Shown here: one piece after another, positions 46,801-56,898 of the stretch
How the letters are laid out: every line of letters starts with the position of its first letter
Numbering within the stretch: position 1 is the first letter of the stretch
Assembly: GCF_964212655.1 (NCBI RefSeq)
Contig: NZ_OZ156465.1
Location: 2,604,001 to 2,668,000, forward strand
Origin: Candidatus Thiodiazotropha sp. LNASS1
GTDB lineage: Bacteria > Pseudomonadota > Gammaproteobacteria > Chromatiales > Chromatiaceae
DNA length: 64,000 bases
Direction of reading: 5' to 3'
The notes under the pieces: model-generated
What the model was told of the DNA's origin: nothing
Databases searched by the model: none
Seen by the model: only the letters and a program-made list of their open reading frames with translations
Made by a program: the position numbers and the translations under genes

Positions 46801-49800
46801 ATGTCCTACTCTTCACCTATTCGCCGGCAACCTCTGACAGGGCTGTTAATAACACTCCTCTGCCTCTCCCATGCGCTGATTGCCTGGGCCGAGTCACCTT
46901 CCCTGCCGCTTGAACAGAGTCAACCACTCACCCGGCAACAGCTGGAGCTTGCCCGCACCAACATCGACCAAGAGACCGCTTTGGATGCAACACAAAAGGC
47001 CAGGATTCATGAGTTGCTCGAGCAGGCAGACAACTGGTTAGGTCAAGCGGACATGGTAAGAGGCGAGATCTCACGCCTTCAAAAACAGATTCGGGATGCA
47101 CCGCAAGTAATCCAGGACCTGCGAGTGAACCTGGATCATGATGCGGATGTTGACAAAGCCCTCGAGAAATTCATTCTATCTTCTGACCTTGCCGCATTGG
47201 AAATACGCATCAGCAAGGAGGAGCTGAACCTGACCCAGGCCCGCGATAACCAAAAGACGCAACTGGAAGAGCTTTCGGCACTGCTGGCCGGCAGCAAACA
47301 GATCAGTAGTGAAATTGCCATCCGGACAGATTCCCTGGCTCAGATCCAGTCCGATATTGAGGTGTTGCCGCAGAATGAACTGAAACAGATCAGGCAGGCC
47401 AGATTGATGTCGCTGCAGGCAAGAAAAGGCTTACGCGAAGCTGAGTTCGATTTGCTCACACTACGACTCGGAAACCTTAGCCTGCTGACCAATCTGAGCC
47501 AGGCCCGACGGGACGCGACAATTGCCCATGTCAGCCAATTGCAGTCGAGTTTAAAACGCCTGAATCAAGCTGCTGCCGAGATAAGGGAAGACCAGGCCAA
47601 ACAGGCCCGGCAGGCAGCCGAACTGTTGGAGCAGGAAACAACCAACCTGCCGCTGCCGCTTCAGAACATCGCCCAGGAAAACGCCGAAAGCCGCTCAGAA
47701 CTCGAGCAGTTGGTTTATTGGGAAAAGCGTGTCTTACAGCAGTTGACAACGGCAAAGGGAAAATTGGAGCAACTACAATCAGATTTCGAGCACAGTAAAC
47801 AGCGCGTAGAGGTTGTGGGCCGAAGTGAGGCGATAGGAAAAATGTTATCCCGTCGTCACGCCGCACTGCCATCACTGAGAAGCTACAGACGCTCTTCCGC
47901 CAAGCGCAAGTATGAAATCAACAAGGCCACAGACCGCCAGATAGAGATCGAAGAGCTGCTCCTTGAGCGTGGCAGCCTCTCTGACCACGTGGAAGCGGTC
48001 ACTCGGTCGATTCTGGAAAATCTGTCAGGGCAGGAGAAACAACACCTGCAGAAGCAGGCATTTTCTCTGGCAGGGGCCAGGCGTGAGGCGCTGAATGAAC
48101 TGCAAAAAGCATATGGCCGCTATATCGGCCAACTCACATCTCTTGACCTGGCTGAACGACAGTTACTGAATATTTCAGAATCCTACATCGATTTTATCAA
48201 TGACCAGTTGTTATGGGTCTCCAGCAGTAGTGTGAGTCAGGTCTTCAGCCCTACCCGACTGGCATCCGGCATCGGCTGGCTTGTCTCTCCAGAGCATTGG
48301 CAGGAAGTGGGTGCCGATTTAATAACCACCAGCCGGCACAACGTGCACTTTGCTTTCATTCTGCTTTTTACCTTCTTGTTCGTAGTCTGGAAACAACCCT
48401 TTGCACGACTGCAAATACCAAATCTTGCCAGAGCCACACGCAAGATCAGTACCGATTCTATAAGCCTCACAATCAAGGCACTGTTCTATACACTGATAAA
48501 GGTCATGGCTTTACCGGTGGTGATGATAGGGACAGGCCTGCTATTGCGGTCACAGCCAACCGCCGCACCATTTACTTTGGCCATGGCCACATCCCTGATC
48601 ACCGTCGGTATAACACTGACTGCAGCCCTGATGCTTTACCAATTGTGCCTGCCCGAGGGGGTCGGCACACGCCACTTGCGCTGGAACAACAAGATCTGCA
48701 GATCACTGGCGCAGGAGCTGCGCTGGGCCATTCCTGTCGGTGCGCCATTTCGGTTCCTGATTGCTCTTGGCGCGGGTGACAGCCTGCCTGCCGATGCCCT
48801 TGTCATCAGCAGTACGGCAACTATTGTGCTGATGATCGTATTCATTATTTTCACCTACCGGCTGTTGCGCAAACAAGGATCACTCATGATCTCCTGGAAC
48901 AGCATCAATCCGAACGCTTTACTGCTGCAATTGCATTTTCTATGGTTTCCTTTTTTGATCCTTATAGGAGTCGGCCTGATTTTCTCCACAGGGTTAGGCT
49001 ACATGACCCTTACTCTGCGTCTACTCGATCATGTTGAATCGACAATCTGGTTTTTTATCGGGCTGTTCACCTTGAGAGAACTGCTATTGCGCTATCTTTA
49101 TATCGCTGAGCGCAGATTACGCTATCAGAACGCACTGCAAAGACGAGATGAACTGCGCGCTCAAAGGGAGCAAGAGCATCAGCAGATTGAAGACGAAAGC
49201 AGTGTCATTACAACCGAAATCCCCGAACTGAATTTCGATGCCTTGAGCGAACAAGCCAAACGGCTTGTGCGCTTCGGTTATCTACTCGGTTCCGTAATCG
49301 GTGCCTGGTTGATATGGTCGGATCTTCTCCCGGCACTGGATTTTCTTGATAACATTCAACTACCGATAAATACCAGCGAAATGGTTGACGGGATAGTAAC
49401 GGAAACACCATTGACATTAAGGGACATCATCATCGGTATAGTTATCTTGATCGTCACCTTTCTTGCTGCAAAGAATCTTCCCGGCGTACTTGAGATCACC
49501 CTGTTACAGCGTCTCCCCCTCGAATCCGGTGCGCGCTATGCGTTGACTACACTGTTACAGTATTTCATCGCCGGTATCGGACTGATCATAGCCTTCAGCC
49601 TGATTGGCTTTCAATGGTCGAATATTCAGTGGTTGGTAGCTGCGCTGGGCGTGGGACTCGGCTTCGGTTTACAGGAGATCGTCGCAAACTTTGTCAGCGG
49701 TATCATACTGTTATTTGAACGGCCCATACGTGTTGGCGATGTGGTAACTCTCGACTCCACCACAGGCGTTGTCTCCCGCATCCGCATCCGCGCCACCACA

Positions 49801-50229
49801 ATCACCAATTACGATAAACAGGAATTACTGATACCCAACAAGGAGTTCATTACCGGCAGGGTCATCAACTGGACCCTGACCGACAAGGTCAACCGAATCA
49901 TCATCAACGTCGGGGTTGCCTACGGCACCGATGTGAATAAAGCAATGGAACTGATGGTCGCGGCAGCGCATGAGAACGAAAACGTACTACAGGATCCGAA
50001 ACCTGTCGCCACCTTTGAGGCATTCGGTGACAGCGCTTTGACACTGCTGCTCCGTACCTACCTTGGATCTATGGATAACCGACTGGCGACGATAACCGCA
50101 TTGCATACAGCAATCAACGATAAATTCTCCGAGGCCGGCATTGAAATTCCTTTTCCACAACGCGATCTTCATGTGATCAACTCAAGTCCGCTTGACAGCA
50201 AAATCAATACTCCCACGGAACCCCGTTAG
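46801..50229 (+). CDS. MscK/MscM-type mechanosensitive channel
   Basis: This 1142-residue protein is similar in size to E. coli MscK (KefA, 1120) and YjeP (1107). A signal peptide (about 1-30) precedes a long periplasmic coiled-coil MscS-porin domain (about 35-480). About 11 membrane segments follow. The last segments and MscS core are clear: VAALGVGLGFGLQEIVANFV (pore helix), then PIRVGDVVTLDSTTGVVSRI (beta domain) and NKEFITGRVINWTL. It releases solutes under hypo-osmotic shock. Whether it is the K+-regulated MscK or MscM type cannot be decided from sequence. Confidence 0.92.
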   Translation: MSYSSPIRRQPLTGLLITLLCLSHALIAWAESPSLPLEQSQPLTRQQLELARTNIDQETALDATQKARIHELLEQADNWLGQADMVRGEISRLQKQIRDAPQVIQDLRVNLDHDADVDKALEKFILSSDLAALEIRISKEELNLTQARDNQKTQLEELSALLAGSKQISSEIAIRTDSLAQIQSDIEVLPQNELKQIRQARLMSLQARKGLREAEFDLLTLRLGNLSLLTNLSQARRDATIAHVSQLQSSLKRLNQAAAEIREDQAKQARQAAELLEQETTNLPLPLQNIAQENAESRSELEQLVYWEKRVLQQLTTAKGKLEQLQSDFEHSKQRVEVVGRSEAIGKMLSRRHAALPSLRSYRRSSAKRKYEINKATDRQIEIEELLLERGSLSDHVEAVTRSILENLSGQEKQHLQKQAFSLAGARREALNELQKAYGRYIGQLTSLDLAERQLLNISESYIDFINDQLLWVSSSSVSQVFSPTRLASGIGWLVSPEHWQEVGADLITTSRHNVHFAFILLFTFLFVVWKQPFARLQIPNLARATRKISTDSISLTIKALFYTLIKVMALPVVMIGTGLLLRSQPTAAPFTLAMATSLITVGITLTAALMLYQLCLPEGVGTRHLRWNNKICRSLAQELRWAIPVGAPFRFLIALGAGDSLPADALVISSTATIVLMIVFIIFTYRLLRKQGSLMISWNSINPNALLLQLHFLWFPFLILIGVGLIFSTGLGYMTLTLRLLDHVESTIWFFIGLFTLRELLLRYLYIAERRLRYQNALQRRDELRAQREQEHQQIEDESSVITTEIPELNFDALSEQAKRLVRFGYLLGSVIGAWLIWSDLLPALDFLDNIQLPINTSEMVDGIVTETPLTLRDIIIGIVILIVTFLAAKNLPGVLEITLLQRLPLESGARYALTTLLQYFIAGIGLIIAFSLIGFQWSNIQWLVAALGVGLGFGLQEIVANFVSGIILLFERPIRVGDVVTLDSTTGVVSRIRIRATTITNYDKQELLIPNKEFITGRVINWTLTDKVNRIIINVGVAYGTDVNKAMELMVAAAHENENVLQDPKPVATFEAFGDSALTLLLRTYLGSMDNRLATITALHTAINDKFSEAGIEIPFPQRDLHVINSSPLDSKINTPTEPR

Positions 50230-50269
50230 GGTACTTCAATGGAATAGTCAGCTGACCGACTGAACATTA

Positions 50270-50294
50270 GGGCCTGTTAACACTAATCCAATCG
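50270..50294 (+). repeat. GGGCCTGTTAACAC motif, copy downstream of the MscK-like gene
   Basis: GGGCCTGTTAACACTAATCC starts 41 nt after the channel stop codon. It differs at one position from 56899-56923. Related sequence occurs at 42021-42034 and 45638-45662. Confidence 0.55.
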
Positions 50295-50324
50295 GCCCCA
50301 GGTGGTAGGCAGTTATGGCGCAGC

Positions 50325-53156
50325 TCAGGCACGAAAATCAGAAATACCGGTCAATGTAGCACCAACCCCTTCACTGTCATCCTGATGCTGCAGCATACTC
50401 ACCAGTTGATCCGCCGGCAACGGCTTACTGAAAAAATAACCCTGAGCCATTTCACATCCCTGTTGCTGCAAAAACTGCAATTGACTTTCTGTTTCAACGC
50501 CTTCAGCAACCACACCAAGCCCCAGACTTTGCGCCAATGCAATTATTGCGGATGTGATCGTTACATCATCCTCATTATCCGGAATATCTTTGACAAAGGC
50601 CCGGTCGACCTTCAAGTTATCCAAAGGAAGCCGTTTGAGATAATTCAGCGACGAGTAACCGGTACCGAAATCATCTACAGAGATACTGATACCCATATCC
50701 TTGAAATCTTTCAAGGTAGTTATGGTTTCGCTTACATTACGCATGATAACACTTTCGGTTATCTCCAATTCCAGATATTTCGGATTTAACCGTGAATTTT
50801 TAAGCGCCGTTGCAACCTTCATACTCAAGTCACGCTGAATGAACTGCATACTGCTCAGATTTACTCCGATCCGAATTGGCTTGTAACCGGCAGTCTGCCA
50901 TTCCTTGTTTTGTCTGCAGGCCTCATTCAACACCCATTCACCAAGCTCCATTATCATACCGGTCTCCTCGGCGATCGGTATAAACTCAACTGGAGAGACC
51001 ATCCCCAACTCCGGCTCGTGCCATCGAAGCAGCGCTTCTGCAGAGACTATCTCTCCACTGGCAAGATCAATTTGCGGTTGATAGAAGAGTTCCATCTCAT
51101 TGCAGGCGAGGGCCTTACGCAACTTACCCTCTAATTTCAGCCTGGTAGTCGCCAGTATATTCATCTGTTCCGAATAGAACTGGAAATTATTCTTGCCTAC
51201 CGCTTTAGCATGGTACATTGCGGTATCCGCATTCTTCAGCAACTCCTCAACGTCCCGACCATCCCTGGGAAATATTGCTATACCGATACTGGGTGTAACA
51301 TATACCTCATGCCCGTTCAGGTTATACGAGCGTGCAATTGCATCCTGCACCCGCTTTGCCACCAAGGCCGCCACATCCGGTTTTTGAATATCCTCAAGCA
51401 GCACGGTAAATTCATCGCCGCCAAGCCTCGCAATATTACAATTCTCTATCTCACATTCGCAGTTGCGCTCCACTAAATCCGTATCCCTGAGTTGTCCCTC
51501 CAGGCGGCTGGTTACATTTTTTAGCAACATGTCTCCAATGTCATGACCCAATGTGTCATTGATACGCTTGAATTCATCAAGGTCAAGATACAATACTGCA
51601 CCGATACGCTGGTGCCGTCTGGCAACCTTAATGGCGCGGGAGACCTGCTCCTTGAATGCCTGGCGGTTAGGCAGCTTGGTCAGTGAATCGCTATATGCCA
51701 GCATGCGGATCTTTTCATCCCACTGTTTACGCTCGGTAATATCCCTGGCAAACACGCTTAGTGTGAATATTTCACCGATTCTGGAGCAGGAGATAGCAAG
51801 GTCGAGGGGGAATTTACGGCTATTTCTGTCCCTACCTTCAACCTCCAATCTGACACCGGTCGGATGTTCCTCAGACCCCTTGAACATGGGTTTGAGAGCA
51901 TCCGTCGCTTCCACCAATGAATTATGGGTAAGGATGAGTTGAAGCAGATGCAAACCGAGCACATCCTCTTCATTATAGCCGAACACCTCAACCGCCTGCT
52001 GGTTCCAACTTAGAATCATGCAGTTGGCGTCAGCCGTTATCACAGCATCAAATGCTGTATCTATTACATGAGAGAACCTCTCATCTTCCGCAGCGATCGC
52101 AGCGTTCGCTTCATCTTCCTTGAGTTGAGCGATTCGCATGTTTCTATATACAGCTATAGCCAAAAAAAGAATCAGTAGCGACAACAACCATATCGCCAAC
52201 ACATTCCTCCAATCAAATACGTCAGCCCTTATTCTTTGCTTCACCAGTAATTCAAAAACCACGCCGTAGACTTCTATCTTCTGCCGGTATTCGAAGGTAC
52301 TCAGGTCCACCGCGATTTTGGCTAAGTTTGACTTGCTGAAACCAGCCATTATTCCACCGTGTGTCACCTGATCCCTTTCAGTAACCGGCAACAACGATAG
52401 ATCGTATGGCATGTCCGCTTCAATGATCCCATCTACAAAACGTTCAAGTTCAATACAAAGAACAGCCATACCGTTGAACATATCCACCCGCTCCTGCATC
52501 TTTTCTGGTGGATAGCGCCCAAGATAGACGGGCTTCAGAACAAAGTACTGGGATTTACCCGAACTGTTTATCACAACAGGTCCGAATGAAACAATTTCAC
52601 CACCTTTTATGGATTGCTGCAGTGCATTAAATACACCCGGCTGTCGAGTCAGGTCGTAACCCAGTAAATTAGCGGAGCGTGGATCCATAGGCTCGATAAA
52701 ACTGACCGGCAGATAGTAACCGCCAGTACCGATATGATCGCCACCCAACTGACTATCATTCTTTAATCTGAAACTGACAAAACCCTGTTCCCGCATTTGC
52801 GCCTCGAATTCATCCCGTCTCTCATTGGGGATCCTCGTCATGTGCATGATTGCGCTGATAAACGGATAGGCCTTGAGCATCTCCTGTGAAAACGATGTCT
52901 GTTCAGCAATACCGAGGAAATCACTCGAGTGGTAGAGCCCTACCAGGGAGGTTAAGACTGTCTCCAGATTGGAGATCCGCTGAACGAGCGTTCGATGTAT
53001 CTCCCCGGCGCGATCGTTAAACTCATTATCAACCGTATGCAGTTCCACCCATACCGAAAATATAAGTGAAACCCACGAGAAGATCACAATCGACAGCCAG
53101 AGAACAACAGCCCGATAGCCTTTAAAGATCTTTTCCCTGGAGTTGAAATACATCAT
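50325..53156 (-). CDS. CHASE-PAS-GGDEF-EAL cyclic-di-GMP protein
   Basis: This 943-residue protein has two membrane segments (about 15-40 and 318-338) around a periplasmic CHASE-type sensor, then PAS, GGDEF and EAL domains. GGDEF (579-583) is intact. However, 13 extra residues with three cysteines (566, 568, 573; CECEIENC) separate it from the RDTD inhibitory site at 557-560, where five residues are normal. EAL motifs (AEALLRWHEP, ELEITES, VDDFGTGYSS, VAEGVETES) are complete. The ATG overlaps the stop of the binding-protein gene (ATGA), so the sensor probably receives its signal from that protein. Confidence 0.92.
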   Translation of the reverse strand: MMYFNSREKIFKGYRAVVLWLSIVIFSWVSLIFSVWVELHTVDNEFNDRAGEIHRTLVQRISNLETVLTSLVGLYHSSDFLGIAEQTSFSQEMLKAYPFISAIMHMTRIPNERRDEFEAQMREQGFVSFRLKNDSQLGGDHIGTGGYYLPVSFIEPMDPRSANLLGYDLTRQPGVFNALQQSIKGGEIVSFGPVVINSSGKSQYFVLKPVYLGRYPPEKMQERVDMFNGMAVLCIELERFVDGIIEADMPYDLSLLPVTERDQVTHGGIMAGFSKSNLAKIAVDLSTFEYRQKIEVYGVVFELLVKQRIRADVFDWRNVLAIWLLSLLILFLAIAVYRNMRIAQLKEDEANAAIAAEDERFSHVIDTAFDAVITADANCMILSWNQQAVEVFGYNEEDVLGLHLLQLILTHNSLVEATDALKPMFKGSEEHPTGVRLEVEGRDRNSRKFPLDLAISCSRIGEIFTLSVFARDITERKQWDEKIRMLAYSDSLTKLPNRQAFKEQVSRAIKVARRHQRIGAVLYLDLDEFKRINDTLGHDIGDMLLKNVTSRLEGQLRDTDLVERNCECEIENCNIARLGGDEFTVLLEDIQKPDVAALVAKRVQDAIARSYNLNGHEVYVTPSIGIAIFPRDGRDVEELLKNADTAMYHAKAVGKNNFQFYSEQMNILATTRLKLEGKLRKALACNEMELFYQPQIDLASGEIVSAEALLRWHEPELGMVSPVEFIPIAEETGMIMELGEWVLNEACRQNKEWQTAGYKPIRIGVNLSSMQFIQRDLSMKVATALKNSRLNPKYLELEITESVIMRNVSETITTLKDFKDMGISISVDDFGTGYSSLNYLKRLPLDNLKVDRAFVKDIPDNEDDVTITSAIIALAQSLGLGVVAEGVETESQLQFLQQQGCEMAQGYFFSKPLPADQLVSMLQHQDDSEGVGATLTGISDFRA

Positions 53157-54130
53157 GAACTGACTTTTTTCGCCTTTCTCAGCAATGACTCCGGAAGTCT
53201 GATCCCGCTCTGCTCCAGGATTGCGTGGTTAATCCAGATATCCCATTTGCGATTGGAGACAATGGGGATTTCACTGGGTTTTGTTCCATCAAGTATTGCC
53301 AATGCCACCAATGCGGCCCATTCCCCATGCTCTTCAGGAATTTTTGTCAGGCCAAGCAGCGTATAAGGCATCATCCAGCCATGATTGGTCAAGGTCAGGG
53401 TTTTCGTGGATTCAACAACAAAATCCGAAACAGATTTTGTGTTCCAGTCATTGATACCCGAATTACTGCCAATCACTACAAAATCGAATTCCTGTGCTTC
53501 CCTGTATGCAATCATCCACTCCTTGGTGGTGTTTACCAGACGATCCTCCAAAACGATGCTATGCTTGTCCGCCGCACGCTTGAATCGCTTCAGATTTTTC
53601 CTTTCAGTCAAAGTCGATGCACCGATATAGATAGCCCGGTGCGCACCTCCCTGTATATGTCTTGCATTGTCAAACAGGACATCTATAGGCGCCACTTCTA
53701 CCATTCCCGTGGTGTTGCTGTAGGGAAAACCATACTCATCAACATTCCAGTTGATACCGCAAAACACAAATGGAACCTGGTGATCCTTAAAAAAGGGTTT
53801 AATGACATACTTGGCGGCATTATCATCTGCGGTGATTACAACGTCGGGTCTCCAACGCTCGATCAACTCCCTCGCTTTCCTCGCCGCCTCTTTTTTAGAC
53901 ACTTCGTCCTTATGCCTTTTAGTATCCATATCAAACTGTTTTAATTCACATTTACCGCCCAAGGTTTCGCGCAAACCGCTCTCTACCCCGTCTGACCAGG
54001 CATATCCTGTATGGTAGGAGGAGATAAACAGACATTTATTGGCGACCGCCTGGCCGGATAGCGATGCTGAAAACAGAAGAACCAGAGCGATTAATATAGT
54101 TTTATGTGTTGTTATTACCACCATATTCAA
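53153..54130 (-). CDS. Periplasmic ABC-type substrate-binding-like protein
   Basis: This 325-residue protein has a signal peptide (about 10-30) and a two-lobe periplasmic binding fold (ABC_sub_bind type). Typical segments are FISSYHTGYAWSDGVESGL, RPDVVITADDNAAKYV, VPFVFCGINW and FVVIGSNSGINDW. No permease or ATPase gene is nearby. Instead it overlaps the CHASE-GGDEF-EAL gene by 4 nt, so it likely acts as a ligand receptor for signalling rather than transport. GGAG precedes the ATG. Confidence 0.85.
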   Translation of the reverse strand: MNMVVITTHKTILIALVLLFSASLSGQAVANKCLFISSYHTGYAWSDGVESGLRETLGGKCELKQFDMDTKRHKDEVSKKEAARKARELIERWRPDVVITADDNAAKYVIKPFFKDHQVPFVFCGINWNVDEYGFPYSNTTGMVEVAPIDVLFDNARHIQGGAHRAIYIGASTLTERKNLKRFKRAADKHSIVLEDRLVNTTKEWMIAYREAQEFDFVVIGSNSGINDWNTKSVSDFVVESTKTLTLTNHGWMMPYTLLGLTKIPEEHGEWAALVALAILDGTKPSEIPIVSNRKWDIWINHAILEQSGIRLPESLLRKAKKVSS

Positions 54131-54859
54131 CTTACTCCATGTCTAAATAGGAGGAATTAAATCGGACAGGATTTTCGAAATATATCGGCAGGTAATTTAA
54201 AACTTTACAAATCTGTCACTATTTGAGAATCCAAAGCATATCATTCCTGTTTTTACTGTATCTTATTGTTTTACAGACAAAACACAGTCACAAAAGAGAT
54301 TCTTCAGGTAAAAATCACCTATTCTCCGCCCCCCTTTTTCCGAACTATATTCCTGATAAGGTTCGGTGCATGCTCTAGCTGTCAGGCACGTTTCCATAAC
54401 CGTTCAGGGCGTGTTTCATAGACGGCAAGCAGATCATCAGCAGCGATCCAACTGAGTTCACGTCGCTTTTTGAATCTGTCCACCGAATCATCCTGCCCAT
54501 ACAGCAAGACTACCCAGCATCAAAGAAACATCACCACACTGTCGATGGCCAGCCTATTGACACCGCTTGATAAGAAACAGAAGAGACCTATGGTAAACCA
54601 TAGTCAATGGCCTGACATTTTGTACGATATTCAGGTGAAAGAGCTGGCCCTAAGGTCGGCTGAAGATCTTCCTCAATCCTGATCAGACTCAGACATGAGA
54701 TTATTTTTAGATTGAATCAAGCCCGTTATCAGACGACACAATCAACTGATAACGGATGGACAATGGAAAGGCTGAAAAGTGGTAAATATATCAGGGCAGA
54801 GACTTTAACCGGATCCCACTGCCCAAACGACACAGTCTATGCAGTTAACCACCAAATAC
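54131..54859. other. Gene-poor interval with a possible coding remnant
   Basis: No confident gene is present in these 729 bases. On the minus strand a frame ending with a TGA at 54382-54384 reads as plausible protein for about 45 codons (DRFKKRRELSWIAADDLLAV and onward). It is closed upstream by a stop, as expected of a remnant or a very short gene. A hairpin with arms GGGCAG (54794-54799) and CTGCCC (54819-54824) could terminate the PEP-CTERM gene. Confidence 0.45.
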
Positions 54860-55540
54860 CTAAGGCTTGAACATAGACTTCCTGCGGCCCACAATTGCCA
54901 ACAAGCCTGTCATCATCAAGAGTAACACGCTTGGCTCAGGAACATTCACATTGGCTTGTTGTTCAGTTTCCGCCAGCACATCGCCATCTCTCACGGCCCA
55001 GATCCGCTGTTCATCCCAAATCGAATTGATTTCCTGAGAACCAAAGTGAAAATGGAGATACCATGCCTGATCAGAAAAATCGCTCAGGGTGCCGGACCAA
55101 TACCCGCGGTAAGCCAGATTGACGAAAGGATTATAGTTGGAAGATTCAGGCGCCGGGTCAAACCTGTTATGTGAATAGTTGGGTGCATAACCAAGATTGA
55201 TATAGTACATATAAGCCAGTTCACTGCTCATACCCGCCGTATCATATCCGAGTGAAGCTGGATCATTGATTGTCGTTGGTAAACGCCAATCACCCCAGAC
55301 AACACCGCGGACACTGTCTTCGTACTGCAAACCATCTACCCAGCTGACAGCATCCAGCCAGCTCAATCTCGCATAAGGGGTTGCACCGGAAGTCATTGCA
55401 TAGGAAGCATCCTGCAGCCAGGTCACATCCAATACATCATCGTAGATTAACCCTGATCCTCTATCGATCAGGGTTGCATTGACGCTCCCGGCAAAGGGCA
55501 GAAGCAAGAGGAGCATACAGAGGATAGTCGTTCTTTTCAT
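54860..55540 (-). CDS. PEP-CTERM protein with DUF1566-like domain
   Basis: This 226-residue secreted protein starts with a signal peptide (MKRTTILCMLLLLLPFAGSV). A DUF1566/Lcl-type region follows (LIYDDVLDVTWLQDASYAMT, GDWRLPT, YWSGT). The C-terminus is a PEP-CTERM sorting signal: VPEPS, a hydrophobic stretch (LLLMMTGLLAIVG) and RRKS. Such proteins are cut by an exosortase and placed on the cell surface or in the matrix. No exosortase gene lies in the window, so it must be elsewhere. Confidence 0.88.
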   Translation of the reverse strand: MKRTTILCMLLLLLPFAGSVNATLIDRGSGLIYDDVLDVTWLQDASYAMTSGATPYARLSWLDAVSWVDGLQYEDSVRGVVWGDWRLPTTINDPASLGYDTAGMSSELAYMYYINLGYAPNYSHNRFDPAPESSNYNPFVNLAYRGYWSGTLSDFSDQAWYLHFHFGSQEINSIWDEQRIWAVRDGDVLAETEQQANVNVPEPSVLLLMMTGLLAIVGRRKSMFKP

Positions 55541-55705
55541 AAGTCTTTGAAATCCGGCATTACCTTAAAATTCCATCTCTATATACAAAATTTATGCCAG
55601 CAATATATTGTCCTTCAATAACAATCACTTAAATATTTCTGATAATGATTCCCGGGACTATTGTAAAGAACCCCGACAGATATATGCCGAGTTGCATGAC
55701 ATGAT

Positions 55706-55927
55706 CTATGAGTATTTAGCGACAACCCGCTTGCGCAGGTATCTCATCTGCTGCCGTTGTTCAATGCTATCCAGTTCAACAATCCAGCCCGGGCCGATTA
55801 CAGCAACTGCTGTTGTTCCTGCGCTTTCTTCATAGCCATCAAACCCTGCATCGGGTCGTAGCTGAATCGGGATTACCTTATCCTTGCCAATGAATTTAAA
55901 GTCGCTTTTTAACCAATAAGTCAACAA
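55706..55927 (-). CDS. Possible small hypothetical protein
   Basis: This 73-codon frame has balanced composition (GKDKVIPIQLRPDAGFDGYE, AVAVIGPGWIVELDSIE). It lacks an ATG; the likely start is TTG at 55927 with no good ribosome-binding site. It is divergent from the next gene by 44 nt. The family is unknown, and it may be spurious. Confidence 0.3.
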   Translation of the reverse strand: MLTYWLKSDFKFIGKDKVIPIQLRPDAGFDGYEESAGTTAVAVIGPGWIVELDSIEQRQQMRYLRKRVVAKYS

Positions 55928-55971
55928 CTGTTACTTGCCGAATCGACCGTCACTATCCAAACTCATCGTAT

Positions 55972-56856
55972 ATGTACATTGAAACATACAGCCGCCGCCT
56001 ACTCTCACCCTTTCACGGATTGCAACAGGTCATCACCGTGGAGGGCGGTATTGCCGAAAGCATGAATGGCTGGGACTGGAAACTCTATGTGGCCGATGAA
56101 AGCATTGTCAGCCATACGGGTCTTTCGGAAATCGTTTACGGCAGTTGGAATCCCGCCCAGGGACTCAGTCGTTCCCGGATCCGTGGCGCCATACCATCCT
56201 GTCTAATCGAACAGATCGGCGATCAATTGCTTAATGCGGTCGAATATCTAGCTGAAGAGATACCCTTCCCGAGCATGGACACTTATGAACTCTGGCTGCT
56301 GGACGAACAGAGAGGTCGGCCTCTTGCCCTGCTCGATAGCGCACTCGTCGACGATACCCGCACGCCATATGACAATCCCGCCTGGTACCCCGGAGGCCAG
56401 GCCGGAAGAAAATTCAGTTCTGATTCAGGCGATGCTGAAGCACTCGCCTGCCTGATAAAAAATACAGCCGGTAAACAATCCACCGCCATATGGATCAAGC
56501 GAAAATGCGACGGCTCAGGCAAGGACCACACTGGCAACCACTATCCCGGCACACTCTTTCCTACACTATTACTCCGTGATCGCTGGGAAGACTCAAATCA
56601 CCAACAATTGGTCTCTGATTTTCTGAAATGGCAGGCGCCATGGTTATTGCAACTGCCGCTCTGTCCGGAGACTCGAACGCAATTGGAGACAGCGGCCTGG
56701 GAGCGCCCCCTGGAAACCAGTCGTGTCTATCGGCTGTTCCCTGAAATAATCGATGAACAGGGCTTGACTACCACGCGTGTCAAGGCCCGTATTATGCGGG
56801 ACAAGCCTGAGGCACAGGATCTCAACGAGCCGTTTTATCCGTTCGTCAATGAATAG
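55972..56856 (+). CDS. Conserved-looking protein of unknown function
   Basis: This is a 294-residue soluble protein with no signal peptide or membrane segment. It has a beta-rich N-terminal half with several tryptophans (SMNGWDWKLYVADESIV, VYGSWNPAQGLSRSR) and a C-terminal half ending in ARIMRDKPEAQDLNEPFYPF. Codon use looks like that of its neighbours. I do not recognise a family. The gene stands alone between the small minus-strand frame and the patatin gene. Confidence 0.65.
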   Translation: MYIETYSRRLLSPFHGLQQVITVEGGIAESMNGWDWKLYVADESIVSHTGLSEIVYGSWNPAQGLSRSRIRGAIPSCLIEQIGDQLLNAVEYLAEEIPFPSMDTYELWLLDEQRGRPLALLDSALVDDTRTPYDNPAWYPGGQAGRKFSSDSGDAEALACLIKNTAGKQSTAIWIKRKCDGSGKDHTGNHYPGTLFPTLLLRDRWEDSNHQQLVSDFLKWQAPWLLQLPLCPETRTQLETAAWERPLETSRVYRLFPEIIDEQGLTTTRVKARIMRDKPEAQDLNEPFYPFVNE

Positions 56857-56898
56857 AAACGACACCCAGAATTTGTCTTTCTTAAGTTATATGACCCG

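Noticed and set aside
54470-54682. 70-codon plus-strand frame in the 54 kb gap
   Set aside because: No ribosome-binding site, poor composition and opposite to a better-looking minus-strand remnant.
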